A stretch of 64,000 nt of DNA, taken from positions 744,001-808,000 of the forward strand of contig NZ_JACHBX010000002.1 in NCBI RefSeq assembly GCF_014200505.1. The letters are read 5' to 3'. Source of the DNA: Massilia aurea (GTDB taxonomy: Bacteria; Pseudomonadota; Gammaproteobacteria; Burkholderiales; Burkholderiaceae_D). The translations under genes were made by a program, and so were the position numbers. A model generated the notes under the pieces. That model did no database searches, was not told the DNA's origin, and worked only from the letters and a program-made list of their open reading frames with translations. This document shows, piece by piece, positions 1 to 8,639 of this stretch (the stretch's first letter is position 1; every line of letters starts with the position of its first letter).

Positions 1-46
1 CCTGAAAGCCTTCACGCTCGACGTGACGGCCGCATCGCAAGAGTAA
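1..46 (+). CDS. 3' end of an unidentified CDS
   Basis: An open frame enters from the left edge and ends at a TAA at 44-46; the visible tail reads LKAFTLDVTAASQE. A strong terminator follows 22 bp later, which supports a real gene end. The fragment is too short to assign a family. Confidence 0.4.
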   Translation, partial: LKAFTLDVTAASQE

Positions 47-68
47 GCAACACCGTCGTAATAACCAC

Positions 69-102
69 AAAGGCCCCGGTGCTTCACAGCGCCGGGGCCT
101 TT
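69..102 (+). terminator. Rho-independent terminator of the left-edge gene
   Basis: An 11-bp perfect stem (AAAGGCCCCGG at 69-79 with its complement at 92-102) can be extended by a few inner pairs and is followed by T residues. It lies just after the stop at 46, so it probably ends the partial gene. On the opposite strand it could also stop transcripts of the coiled-coil gene, which ends at 126. Confidence 0.8.
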
Positions 103-125
103 GTCATTGTGCGCTGCAGATGGTG

Positions 126-668
126 TTATTTGCGTGAACGCAGCGCTTCGAGCTCGGCCCGCAACGCGCTGCGCTCGGTGCGCGAGGTGTCGAGTTTGGT
201 CTGCAGATCCTTCAGCTCGCCCATCAGGTTGTCGCGCTCGGTCGTGGCGCCGATCAGGTCCATCTGGGCCTGCAGGCGCGCATCCGACTCGGCTGCCGTG
301 GCCGTCACATTGCGTTCGAGCTGCTGGCGCAGATCGACCAGTTGCGCATCCTTGCCGTCGATGGCCAGCTGGTCCTTGGCCTTGCCGACCAGGGCGTCGG
401 TGGCGATCTGGCGTGCATTGCGCAGCTCGGCCGTCAGGCGCTGGATTTCTTCGTCGCGTTCTGCTGCCATCGACTGGGCATGGTCGCGCGCGGCCTGGGC
501 TTCGTCCAGGTCGGCCTGCAGCGAAAGTTTCTCGCTGTCGGCTGTTGCCAGCGCGTCGCGCAGACCGGCGCCGGCGTCGTGTGCATACTGTTGGGCCCAG
601 GCACTCAGCTCAGCGAGCAGGGCTGGGGGCATTTCGGCCTTTGGTGGGGTGGCCATGGCAGTGGTCAT
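126..668 (-). CDS. Coiled-coil protein of unknown function
   Basis: This 180-residue protein is predicted to be almost entirely helical. After a short N-terminal segment (PPALLAELSAWAQQ, about residues 14-27) it has heptad-like stretches rich in Ala, Leu, Glu, Gln and Arg from about residue 35 to the end. There is no signal peptide or membrane segment, so it is probably cytosolic. The layout of short N-terminus plus long coiled coil resembles KfrA-like DNA-binding proteins, but no helix-turn-helix is evident and I do not assign it. A second in-frame ATG lies four codons in, and neither start has a strong ribosome binding site. Confidence 0.65.
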   Translation of the reverse strand: MTTAMATPPKAEMPPALLAELSAWAQQYAHDAGAGLRDALATADSEKLSLQADLDEAQAARDHAQSMAAERDEEIQRLTAELRNARQIATDALVGKAKDQLAIDGKDAQLVDLRQQLERNVTATAAESDARLQAQMDLIGATTERDNLMGELKDLQTKLDTSRTERSALRAELEALRSRK

Positions 669-815
669 TGCGCGTCAAATCGTAAGAGGAGGAGGCGTTT
701 ATCATACGCGAGAGTTTCCACCGAGAATTAAATTAGCCGCCAAAAAGCAGCGATGTGTTGCGCCGTTGCTGGTGCAAGAACACCGTCCATACAGGGCACG
801 GCTGAGTATTCAGAC

Positions 816-836
816 TTATCCACAGGTTTATCCCCA
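816..836 (+). promoter_or_regulatory. Two DnaA-box-like 9-mers in direct repeat
   Basis: TTATCCACA (816-824) matches the DnaA-box consensus exactly. TTATCCCCA (828-836) follows 12 bp later in the same orientation with one change. They lie in the 187-bp gap between the coiled-coil gene and the end of tssK. Whether DnaA binds here is unknown; two boxes do not make an origin. Confidence 0.4.
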
Positions 837-855
837 CCAGGTCGGCAGCGCCCCA

Positions 856-2208
856 TCACGCCATCACGGCCAGCAATTCCAGCTTGAGTTCCCTCAAGCC
901 TTCCGGCGCATAGATCGAGATCGACTGCGCCTTGAGCATGCGTTCGAACATCGGCCCTTTCGATTCGAGGCTGAAGTAACAGGTTTCGGGCCGCACGGGG
1001 ATGGCGGCCGGCGGCTGCGGCGAATACTGCAGGCGCACGCCGGGCAGCGCCGAGAGCACGAACTTCTCGACGTCGTCCGGCGCGCCCACCTTGAAGCGCA
1101 GCGGCACGATCTCGATCAGTTCGAGCGCTGCGATGTCGGCCGATACCGCGATATAGAACGTGGTGTCGTCGTCGATCTTGCCGGAGTCGAGCATCCCGAT
1201 GTGGTATGACGGGCGCACCTCGTTGAGCATGATGCCGAAGTACTTGGCCGAGATGACCGTGTCGAGCAGTTCGCGGATGATCATGTGCAGCTTCGCAAAC
1301 GCCGGGCCAGGGTCGCCATGCTGGTAGGCCGGCAGGTCGGCCAGGGTCCAGCTCTTCGAGAACGTCATCAGGCCGCCCGCCACGTCCAGCAGTGACTGGA
1401 ACAGGCGCTCGGGATGCAGCGCCGGATGATGGAAGTGGTGCGTCAGCGCCGCGTAGGCTGAACTGGCCGTGTGCAGCAGCCAGAACGACGACATGTCGCC
1501 CGAGCGAAATTCGATCACGTTGCGGGTCGGTTCACGGTGGTGGCCGTACAGCGCGCCGACCTTGGCCTGCAGCGCGTCGAGCAGGCGCCGCAAACCCTGG
1601 AACAGCACCGGTGACGCGCCCACTGACAGGGCCGGCGGCACCAGGGCAGGATCGGGCTCGAAGCCACCGGTGGGCGTGCGCCGCACGCGCAGCAGCGGAA
1701 AATGGATGTAGGCGTCGCGCGGCTCGAACTCGGCCACCAGCCGCAGCGCGCGCCGCAGATAGGCCAGCTGCACCGGCGCAGCCTGCGTGAACAGGTCGGG
1801 CGCTTCCAGGTTCGCCTGCATGAAGCGCGCCGCGTTGTCGGCCGACGTTGCGGCCTGCCCCGGCTGCACGAAGTTGGCATTGAAGGGTTTGAGGCCCGGC
1901 AGCGCCGCGTAATACGTCACTGCCTGCACCGTTTGCGCCAGCGTGCTGAGGTCGATCGTGGCGGGCAGCTCGTCGCTGCCGGGCGCCTCGTACAGCTCGC
2001 CATCCTGGAAGCGCAGCGCCAGCCCGGTCACGCGCAGCATGCTGCTGGCCAGCGCCTCGCGGTCGATCTCGCACAGCTCGACGCCCCAGGCATACGGATG
2101 GGCCGCCTTGACGCTCTTGAACAGGCAATGCTCGTGGTACGCATCCTGGCGCTGGAAGTGCTGGGGGCGCAGCAGCAGACCTTCGCCCCAGAGAACTTTG
2201 CTCGTCAT
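856..2208 (-). CDS. tssK: Type VI secretion baseplate protein TssK
   Basis: TssK connects the T6SS baseplate to the membrane complex and acts on the cytosolic face. The 450-residue length is typical. The start MTSKVLWGEGLLLRPQHFQ is the conserved TssK opening (VxWxEGxxLxPQHFQ). The start at 2208 is chosen because this motif begins there; the frame is open further upstream but carries nothing TssK-like. The gene is divergent from tssE-tssF-tssG with about 170 bp between them. TssJ and TssL, often encoded beside tssK, are not in the window. Confidence 0.95.
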   Translation of the reverse strand: MTSKVLWGEGLLLRPQHFQRQDAYHEHCLFKSVKAAHPYAWGVELCEIDREALASSMLRVTGLALRFQDGELYEAPGSDELPATIDLSTLAQTVQAVTYYAALPGLKPFNANFVQPGQAATSADNAARFMQANLEAPDLFTQAAPVQLAYLRRALRLVAEFEPRDAYIHFPLLRVRRTPTGGFEPDPALVPPALSVGASPVLFQGLRRLLDALQAKVGALYGHHREPTRNVIEFRSGDMSSFWLLHTASSAYAALTHHFHHPALHPERLFQSLLDVAGGLMTFSKSWTLADLPAYQHGDPGPAFAKLHMIIRELLDTVISAKYFGIMLNEVRPSYHIGMLDSGKIDDDTTFYIAVSADIAALELIEIVPLRFKVGAPDDVEKFVLSALPGVRLQYSPQPPAAIPVRPETCYFSLESKGPMFERMLKAQSISIYAPEGLRELKLELLAVMA

Positions 2209-2379
2209 GGTGCTGTCTTCCCAGTTGTTATGGCCGGAAAGAAACAATAACGACGACATAGAGTTGCCCACGTGAAGTTCATCAACGTTTGGCGACGAAC
2301 CGCATGGCAACATGCGTTTGGTTTTCACCACGCAACATTCCGCACGCCCTCTCCCAGCGCCATCGCGAAGGAACACTCC

Positions 2380-2904
2380 ATGAAGGGATACACGCCGGAT
2401 CTGTTCGACCGTCTGCTCGGCCAGCCGGTACGCCAGGGCGTTGTCGTCGTGCGCCTGAATGTCGACGAGTTGAAGGATGCGGTGGCGCGCGACCTCGAAG
2501 CGCTCCTGAACACGCGCTCGATCATCCAGGAAGGCGAACTTGCCGGCTACACCGAATGCAAGACGTCGATGGTCGACTACGGCCTGTGCGATTTCGCCGA
2601 CCGCTCGCTCTCGAGCCCTTCGGACCGAGCCCATATCTGCGCCTGCATCGAAGCGGCCATCACGCGCCATGAGCCGCGCCTGACCGGTGTGAAGGCGCAG
2701 CTGGCGCTGCGCGACGAGGCGGCCGGCCCGTCGATCAATCGCCTGAGCTTTTCAATCACGGCGGTGCTGGTGGGGAGCGTGTCGCAGGAGCCGGTCAACT
2801 TCGACGCCGTGCTGCAGCCGTCCACGCTCCAGTACAGCATCCGCAAGGCCGGCCGCGCAGCAGCAGCAATGGCAACAGCGGCGTCGCCGGTGAAGGAGAC
2901 CTGA
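2380..2904 (+). CDS. tssE: Type VI secretion baseplate protein TssE (gp25-like)
   Basis: TssE is the homologue of the T4 phage gp25 baseplate wedge protein and helps start sheath assembly. The 174-residue product opens MKGYTPDLFDRLLG and has the gp25 EPR triad (HEPRLTGV, about residue 107). The start at 2380 is preceded by GAAGGAAC; the frame is open upstream but lacks homology. The C-terminal tail after about residue 150 is Ala-rich and dispensable-looking. The stop at 2904 is one base from the tssF ATG, so the two are probably translationally coupled. Confidence 0.93.
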   Translation: MKGYTPDLFDRLLGQPVRQGVVVVRLNVDELKDAVARDLEALLNTRSIIQEGELAGYTECKTSMVDYGLCDFADRSLSSPSDRAHICACIEAAITRHEPRLTGVKAQLALRDEAAGPSINRLSFSITAVLVGSVSQEPVNFDAVLQPSTLQYSIRKAGRAAAAMATAASPVKET

Positions 2905-2905
2905 G

Positions 2906-4780
2906 ATGGACCAGCTCCTGCCGTATTACGAAAGCGAACTGGCCTACCTGCGCCACAACCTGCGTGAATTCGCCGAACGCTATCCGCGCGTCGCCGGGCG
3001 CCTGTTGATCAGCGGTGAAGTCTGCGAAGACCCGCACACCGAACGCATGATCCAGTCGTTCGCCTTTCTCAACGCGCGCATTGCCCGGCGCCTCGACGAC
3101 GATTATCCCGAGTTCACTGAAGCGCTGTTCGGCGTGCTCTACCCGCACTATCTGCGCCCTTTTCCATCGTGCTCGATCGCGCAGCTCGGCCCCGCCATCA
3201 CCGCCAGCACCGACGCCGCCGCCACCGGCGCTGCTGCCGCCCAGCAGACGAGCGTGACGACGATCGGGCGCGGCGCCGCATTCAACACGCGGCCCGTGCG
3301 CGGTGTGGAATGCACGTTTCGCACCGTGTATCCGGTGACGGTCGCGCCGCTGGCCATCACGCGCGCGGCGTTCTCCCCGATCATCGGCGCGCCCGACACG
3401 GTGCGCTTGCCGGCCGGCGCCACGGCCAGCATCAGCGTGCGCGTGGCCATCACCTGCGACGGGCGCGGACTCGATGCGCTGGCGCTGCCGGCGCTGCGCC
3501 TGTTCCTCGATGGCGAGCCGTCGCTGTGCGCCGCGCTGCGCGACGCACTGCTGGTGCGCACAGTGGCCGCCTACGTGCAGGCCGATGGCGGGCACTGGAT
3601 CGCGCTGCCAGCGCTGCCGGTACGCAGCGCCGGCTTTGGCGACGACGAGGCGCTGATCGATTTCCCGGCGCGCTCGCATGCGGCGTATCGCCTGCTGACC
3701 GAGTACTTCTGCTTTCCCGAGAAATTCAACTTCGTCGATCTCGACCTGGCCATGCTGACGGCCGCCCTGCCCCGCGGCACACGCGCGCTGACGGTGCACC
3801 TGGCATTGGCCGGCATTCGCAGCGACTCGAACCTGGCGCGCATGCTCGGCACCCTCTCGACCAATAACCTGCTTACCGGCTGCACGCCGGTGATCAATCT
3901 GTTCCCCCAGCGCGGCGAACCGATCCAGCTGACCCACGCCAAGGCCAATTACCCGGTGCTGGCCGACGGGCGCCGCGCCTATGGCTACGAGGTCAATGCG
4001 ATCAACGACGTCAATATGGTGCGCCAGACGGCGCAGGGCGAAACGATCATCAAGTTCCAGCCGTTTTACTCGCTCAAGCATGCGCAGACGCCGCAGCACA
4101 ATGGCCACTACTGGGCCATGGCGCGCGATGAAGCGCTGGCCGAACGCAGCCCCGGCTTCGAAACGCAGATCACGATCGTCGACATCGACTTCGATCCCGC
4201 TAAGGTCGAAAAGACCACGCTCAATCTCGAACTGACCTGCACCAACCGCGACCTGCCGTCGCTGCTGCCGTATGGCCAGGCAGGGGGCGACCTGTTCACG
4301 GAAGGGGGCTCGGGCACGCGCGCCATCACGTTCCTGCGCAAGCCGACGCGCACCTGGCGCTTCGCACGCGGCCGCAGCGCGCAGTGGCGCCTGATCTCGC
4401 TGCTGTCGCTGAACCACCTGTCGCTGGCCGATGGCGGTGTCGACGCGTTTCGCGAAATGCTGGCGCTGCACGACGTGCCCCGTTCGGCCGCGTCGACGCG
4501 CCAGATCGGCGGCATCCTCGCGATTGCCTACACGCCCGCCAGCGCCTGGTTGTCCGGTAATCCCTTCAATTGCCTGGTGCGCGGGATCGAGGTGCGGCTC
4601 AGTATCGACGAAGAAGCGTTCGTCGGCAGCGGCATCCATCTCTTCGCCCACGTCATCGAACGCTTCCTGGCGCTGTACGTGCACGCCAACAGCTTTACCC
4701 AGCTGGTGATCGTGTCCCATCAATCGTCCGAGGAACTGCTGCGATGCGCACCCCGAAGCGGCGATCTGAGTCTGCTGTAA
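2906..4780 (+). CDS. tssF: Type VI secretion baseplate protein TssF
   Basis: TssF (VasA/ImpG family) forms the baseplate wedge with TssE, TssG and TssK. The 624-residue product begins MDQLLPYYESELAYLRHNL and continues with the conserved YPRVAGRL and EALFGVLYPHYLRPFPS stretches (about residues 25-95), all diagnostic of the family. Length is normal. The Ala-rich segment around residues 98-115 looks like a low-complexity loop. Its last 37 bp overlap the start of tssG in another frame. Confidence 0.95.
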   Translation: MDQLLPYYESELAYLRHNLREFAERYPRVAGRLLISGEVCEDPHTERMIQSFAFLNARIARRLDDDYPEFTEALFGVLYPHYLRPFPSCSIAQLGPAITASTDAAATGAAAAQQTSVTTIGRGAAFNTRPVRGVECTFRTVYPVTVAPLAITRAAFSPIIGAPDTVRLPAGATASISVRVAITCDGRGLDALALPALRLFLDGEPSLCAALRDALLVRTVAAYVQADGGHWIALPALPVRSAGFGDDEALIDFPARSHAAYRLLTEYFCFPEKFNFVDLDLAMLTAALPRGTRALTVHLALAGIRSDSNLARMLGTLSTNNLLTGCTPVINLFPQRGEPIQLTHAKANYPVLADGRRAYGYEVNAINDVNMVRQTAQGETIIKFQPFYSLKHAQTPQHNGHYWAMARDEALAERSPGFETQITIVDIDFDPAKVEKTTLNLELTCTNRDLPSLLPYGQAGGDLFTEGGSGTRAITFLRKPTRTWRFARGRSAQWRLISLLSLNHLSLADGGVDAFREMLALHDVPRSAASTRQIGGILAIAYTPASAWLSGNPFNCLVRGIEVRLSIDEEAFVGSGIHLFAHVIERFLALYVHANSFTQLVIVSHQSSEELLRCAPRSGDLSLL

Positions 4781-5913
4781 TCGAGCAGCTGTTCCGCGAG
4801 CCGTGGCGCTTCGATTTCTTCCAGGCGGTGCAGGTGCTCGAGTTGTGGCTGCGGCGTCGCGGCAAGCCGGCGCACGGGCTGGTGGCCGACATGCTGCGCT
4901 TCCAGAACTCGGTGTCGCTGGGTTTTCCGGCCAGCCAGCTCGAAAGCATCCATGCCGATGTGCGCGACCTGTCGATCGGCATGCCGTTCGCGCTGCCGAT
5001 CGACGCCGCAGCGCTGGCCGACGCCGTGCAGGAAGGCACGCTGCGCCATGTGCACCTGACGCCGGCCTTCATGGGTCTACTGGGCTGCAACGGCGTGCTG
5101 CCAGCGCATTACACCGAACGCATCGCCGCGCACCAGGCGCACCACAAGAACGAGGAAGAAGACGACGGCCCGCGCGCATTCCTGGATGCGTTCTCGAACC
5201 GCTCGCTGGCGCTGTTCTACGAAGCCTGGCGCAAGTACCGTCTGCCTTTGAGGTACCAGCTCGATGGCCAGGATACGTTCCTGCCCCTGTTGATGAGCCT
5301 TGCCGGGCTGGGTGACGCGGCGTTGCGGCGGCGCCTGAGCGACTTGGGCGACGGCGCCGTGCTGGATGAATCGATCGGCTATTTTGCGGCGTCGGTCCGG
5401 CACCGGCCGGTGTCGGCCGTGCAGCTCGCGCGCGTGCTGTCGGAATATTTCGGTCAGCCGATCGTGGCCGAACAATTCATCGGCGCCTGGTACGACATCC
5501 CGGCCGCGCAGCAATCGATGCTGGGCCACGACAGCGCCGTTCTCGGTACGCGCGCGCTGGCCGGCGCGCGCGTCTGGCAGCGCACGCTGCGCCTGCGCCT
5601 GATCGTCGGGCCGCTCGCGCATGCGGGCTTCCAGGCTTTTCTGCCGGGCGGGCTTGCCGCGCGCGCGCTCAAGAGCGTGCTGGCGCTGTTTACCGGCGTC
5701 GCCCTCGAATACGAAGTCGAGCTGGTGCTGCGCGCGGCCGATGTCCACAACACCACGCTGGACGCCGTCAGTCCGGGCCGGCTGGGCTGGGACGCCTTTC
5801 TGGTGCTCGATGCGCCGCCGTGCGACCGGCACGATGTGCGCTACGACCTGCATGCCACACCGCCCCCGGTCGTCAAGACACCGTCCGCCACGTCGCAGCC
5901 GTTCGTTAGGTGA
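4744..5913 (+). CDS. tssG: Type VI secretion baseplate protein TssG
   Basis: TssG (VasB/ImpH family) is the fourth wedge component. The 389-residue protein has the expected N-terminal FREPWRFDFFQAVQVLE motif (about residues 17-33), the LTPAFMGLLGCNGVLPAHYTE segment (residues 105-125, the family hallmark) and the FLDAFSNRSLALFYEAW block. The ATG at 4744 lies inside tssF; the frame is open further upstream, but family similarity starts only after 4744. No tssH/clpV follows: the next gene is a DUF2750 protein. Confidence 0.93.
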   Translation: MRTPKRRSESAVIEQLFREPWRFDFFQAVQVLELWLRRRGKPAHGLVADMLRFQNSVSLGFPASQLESIHADVRDLSIGMPFALPIDAAALADAVQEGTLRHVHLTPAFMGLLGCNGVLPAHYTERIAAHQAHHKNEEEDDGPRAFLDAFSNRSLALFYEAWRKYRLPLRYQLDGQDTFLPLLMSLAGLGDAALRRRLSDLGDGAVLDESIGYFAASVRHRPVSAVQLARVLSEYFGQPIVAEQFIGAWYDIPAAQQSMLGHDSAVLGTRALAGARVWQRTLRLRLIVGPLAHAGFQAFLPGGLAARALKSVLALFTGVALEYEVELVLRAADVHNTTLDAVSPGRLGWDAFLVLDAPPCDRHDVRYDLHATPPPVVKTPSATSQPFVR

Positions 5914-5988
5914 CAAACGCACCCCGTGCATCCCGATGGCGTATCCTGACGGCTGTGGGGCATCACGCCTCGATGGACTGGAGTGGTG

Positions 5989-6396
5989 ATGAGCGAACAG
6001 ATCATCTCGGCGATCAAGCTGGGCGGCCAGCAGCTGGCGGCCGTCGTGACGCTGGCGGGACCGGAACGCTACGAGTATTTCATCCGGCGCGCGGCCGAGG
6101 CGCGCGAAGTATGGGGCCTGTACCAGGACGGCTGGGCGCTGGCCAAAACGGACGACGGCACCCTCGTGTTTCCGATGTGGCCGGCCAACGAATACGCCAC
6201 GCTGTGCGCCGAATTCGAATGGGACGGCTACGACGCGCAGGCGTTCTCGCTGGAAGAACTGATCGAAGAACTGCTGCCGCAGCTTGAAGAAGACAGCGTA
6301 CTGCCGGGCGTGTTCTATACGCCGGGCGACAAGGGCATCACGCCCACCGTGGCGCAGCTGATTGGCGACCTCGAGGACGAACTGCGCCGCAACTGA
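5989..6396 (+). CDS. DUF2750 domain protein
   Basis: A 135-residue cytosolic protein. The YEYFIRRAAEAREVWGLYQDGWAL segment (about residues 25-48) followed by FPMWPANEYATLC is characteristic of DUF2750. Function is unknown; members often lie near secretion or toxin-immunity loci, and this one follows tssG by 75 bp. The ATG at 5989 is preferred over the GTGs 3 and 6 bases upstream because TGGAG at 5978-5982 is then correctly spaced. The C-terminal half is acidic (EELIEELLPQLEED). Confidence 0.8.
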   Translation: MSEQIISAIKLGGQQLAAVVTLAGPERYEYFIRRAAEAREVWGLYQDGWALAKTDDGTLVFPMWPANEYATLCAEFEWDGYDAQAFSLEELIEELLPQLEEDSVLPGVFYTPGDKGITPTVAQLIGDLEDELRRN

Positions 6397-6418
6397 CTGG
6401 CCCGGCGCGGCGCCGGCA

Positions 6419-8404
6419 TTACAGGCCCGCCAGCAGCGCCTCGACCACGTCGAGCTGCACCGGTTTGGTCAGGTGGTGGTCAAACCCCGCCTCGTTCGAG
6501 CGTTGGCGATCGCTCTCGGCGCCCCAGCCGGTCAGCGCTACCAGCACGATGTCTTCCAGGCCCGGCGTGGCGCGGATCGCACGCGCCGTCTCGTAGCCGC
6601 TCATGCCCGGCATGCCGATGTCCAGAAACGCCACGCGCGGACCAAACGTCTGCGCGACGGCCAGCGCCTCGTAGCCGTCGTGCGCCACCTTTGCCGTGTA
6701 GCCCGACATCTCCAGGATCATCGACAGCGTCACGGCGGCATCGACGTTGTCGTCTACCACCAGCACCTTCAGGCCACCCGCCGCGTTATCAAGCGCTGGC
6801 GCAGGTTCGCCTGGCGCGGGCGCGGCCTGTACTGCCTCGGCGGCCAATGGCAGGCGCACCGTGAAGATGCTGCCGGCATTGGCGCCGGCGCTGGTGGCGG
6901 CAACCGAGCCGCCATGCATCTCCACCAGGCGCCGCACCAGCGACAGGCCGATGCCCAGCCCGCCCTGCGAGCGGTCGACCGTGCGGCCGATCTGGCTGAA
7001 CATCTCGAACACGCCGGCCAGTGCATCCGCCGCGATGCCCACGCCACTGTCGCGCACCGTGATCACGGCATCAAGACCATCGCGCTGCGCCGACAGGGCG
7101 ATCTGCCCGCCCGGTGGCGTGTACTTGGCCGCGTTATTGAGCAGATTCGCCACGACCTGCGCGATGCGGGTGGCGTCGGCATCGACCGGCAGGACCGCAT
7201 CGGGCACGTCGAGCGTGAATGCATGCTGGCCTGCCTCGATCAGCGGCATGCTCGTTTCGACTGCGCTGGCCAGGATGGCGGCCAGGTCGGTGCGCTGGCG
7301 CTTGAGTTCCAGCTTGCCGCCGCTGATGCGGGCGATGTCGAGCAGGTCGTCGATCAGGCGCACCATGTGGCCGACCTGGCGCTCCATCATGTCGCGCACC
7401 TTTGCCATGGCTGCCGGATTGTCGCCGCTCATGCGCATGACCGACAGGCCGTTCCTGATCGGCGCCAGCGGGTTGCGCAGCTCGTGCGCCAGCGTGGCCA
7501 GAAATTCGGTCTTGCGGCGGTCGGCCTCGGCCAGGTCGTCGGCCAGGCGCCGCAGCGTCGATTCGGACTGCTTGCGCGCCGAGATGTCGTTGAACAGCAG
7601 TCCCACCTTGCGGCTGTCCGCACCGCCGATGCGGGTTGCGTAGACATCGAACCAGCGGTTCATGGCCGGCGCCTCGTTCTCGAAGCGCACCGGTTCACCC
7701 GTGAGCGCCACGCGGCCATAGGTGTCGAACCAGAAGTCGTCGAGCCCCGGCAGCATCTCGCGCGCGGTGCGGCCCACGGCGTCTTTCAGGCCGGTGTGCG
7801 CCTGGAAGGTCGGGTTCATCTCGAGGAAGCGGTAGTCGATGGGCCGGTTCGCGTCGTCAAACAGCATCTCGAAAATGCAGAAGCCTTCATCGACCGAGTC
7901 GAACAGGGTGCGGTAGCGCTCTTCGCTGGCGCGCAGCTGCTCGACCACCCGTCTGCTTTCGATGTTCGCGGCCTGCAGCTGGTGCAGCAGCTGTTCGCGC
8001 TCCTCGCTGGCATTGCGCTGCTGCGTGATGTCACGCGAAATCACGAGCAGATGGGCGCGCAGGCCGTCGCCGCTGGCAGTGCGGGTGACCATCACGTCCC
8101 ACCATTTGGGCGTGCCTTTGGCGGTGGGACAGGCGGCAACGAGATGACCGGTGCCGCCGGCACGCGCCGTCTCGAGCGCCGCGCGCACGGCGTCGTGGGA
8201 CGCGGCCGGCCAGAACGCCATCCAGGGCTGGCCATGCAGCAGCTCGGCATCGTCGATTTCCATCGCGCTGCGGCCATTGCAGTTCATTGCGAGGATCGTG
8301 CCATCCGTGTCGAGCAGTTTCACGCAGTCGGGGATGGCTTCGAACAATGCCCAGCCGAAGGAGACGGCGTCCTGTGCCGGCATGGTGTCGCGGGGTTCCT
8401 GCAT
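6419..8404 (-). CDS. PAS-containing hybrid sensor histidine kinase/response regulator
   Basis: A 661-residue soluble hybrid kinase. Order: PAS domain (about 10-125), second PAS domain after a short coiled coil (about 165-285), HisKA with phospho-acceptor motif AHELRNPLAP (about 310), HATPase with N box NLLNNAAKY and G boxes DSGVGIA and GGLGIGLSLV, then a receiver domain (LVVDDN near 545, phospho-acceptor in FLDIGMPG). No membrane segments are seen, so it should sense an intracellular cue. The ATG at 8404 has GGAAGG upstream; the frame stays open to 8503. No cognate output regulator is adjacent, so it is an orphan here, and it is divergent from phoX. Confidence 0.92.
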   Translation of the reverse strand: MQEPRDTMPAQDAVSFGWALFEAIPDCVKLLDTDGTILAMNCNGRSAMEIDDAELLHGQPWMAFWPAASHDAVRAALETARAGGTGHLVAACPTAKGTPKWWDVMVTRTASGDGLRAHLLVISRDITQQRNASEEREQLLHQLQAANIESRRVVEQLRASEERYRTLFDSVDEGFCIFEMLFDDANRPIDYRFLEMNPTFQAHTGLKDAVGRTAREMLPGLDDFWFDTYGRVALTGEPVRFENEAPAMNRWFDVYATRIGGADSRKVGLLFNDISARKQSESTLRRLADDLAEADRRKTEFLATLAHELRNPLAPIRNGLSVMRMSGDNPAAMAKVRDMMERQVGHMVRLIDDLLDIARISGGKLELKRQRTDLAAILASAVETSMPLIEAGQHAFTLDVPDAVLPVDADATRIAQVVANLLNNAAKYTPPGGQIALSAQRDGLDAVITVRDSGVGIAADALAGVFEMFSQIGRTVDRSQGGLGIGLSLVRRLVEMHGGSVAATSAGANAGSIFTVRLPLAAEAVQAAPAPGEPAPALDNAAGGLKVLVVDDNVDAAVTLSMILEMSGYTAKVAHDGYEALAVAQTFGPRVAFLDIGMPGMSGYETARAIRATPGLEDIVLVALTGWGAESDRQRSNEAGFDHHLTKPVQLDVVEALLAGL

Positions 8405-8538
8405 GTGTGACCTTCCGGCTATGTCTCCAGACTTGGAGAACGTTAAAACAATTTCAACAGGAAATTTTACCCAGATCGGCGTGACCTTGCAGTAATGATG
8501 CATACGTCGTGCATCCGGAATGGGCGTATTCCCCCCTC

Positions 8539-8567
8539 ATGTCATCAAACTGTGACCAAACTGTCAC
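8539..8567 (+). promoter_or_regulatory. Pho box: three PhoB-type repeats
   Basis: Three 7-mers lie in register every 11 bp: ATGTCAT (8539-8545), CTGTGAC (8550-8556) and CTGTCAC (8561-8567), each pair separated by CAAA. This matches the PhoB operator (direct CTGTCAT-like heptamers with 4-bp AT-rich spacers). The site ends 72 bp before the phoX GTG. It predicts induction of phoX under phosphate starvation. Confidence 0.85.
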
Positions 8568-8639
8568 GCCGGCGTCATCTTGCCTTACTACTATTCACGG
8601 GCTTTCCCTTATCCCTACAACAAATACAGGATCCATCCC

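Noticed and set aside
816..836. Replication origin
   Set aside because: Only two DnaA-like boxes, no AT-rich unwinding region and no dnaA, dnaN or parAB nearby.
2795..4723. Long open frame on the minus strand opposite tssF
   Set aside because: A by-product of the GC-rich third positions of tssF. The translation is rich in Arg, Gln and His with no domain pattern, while tssF is unmistakable.
8405..8503. N-terminal extension of the histidine kinase to 8503
   Set aside because: GGAAGG is correctly placed for the ATG at 8404, and the extra residues are not PAS-like.
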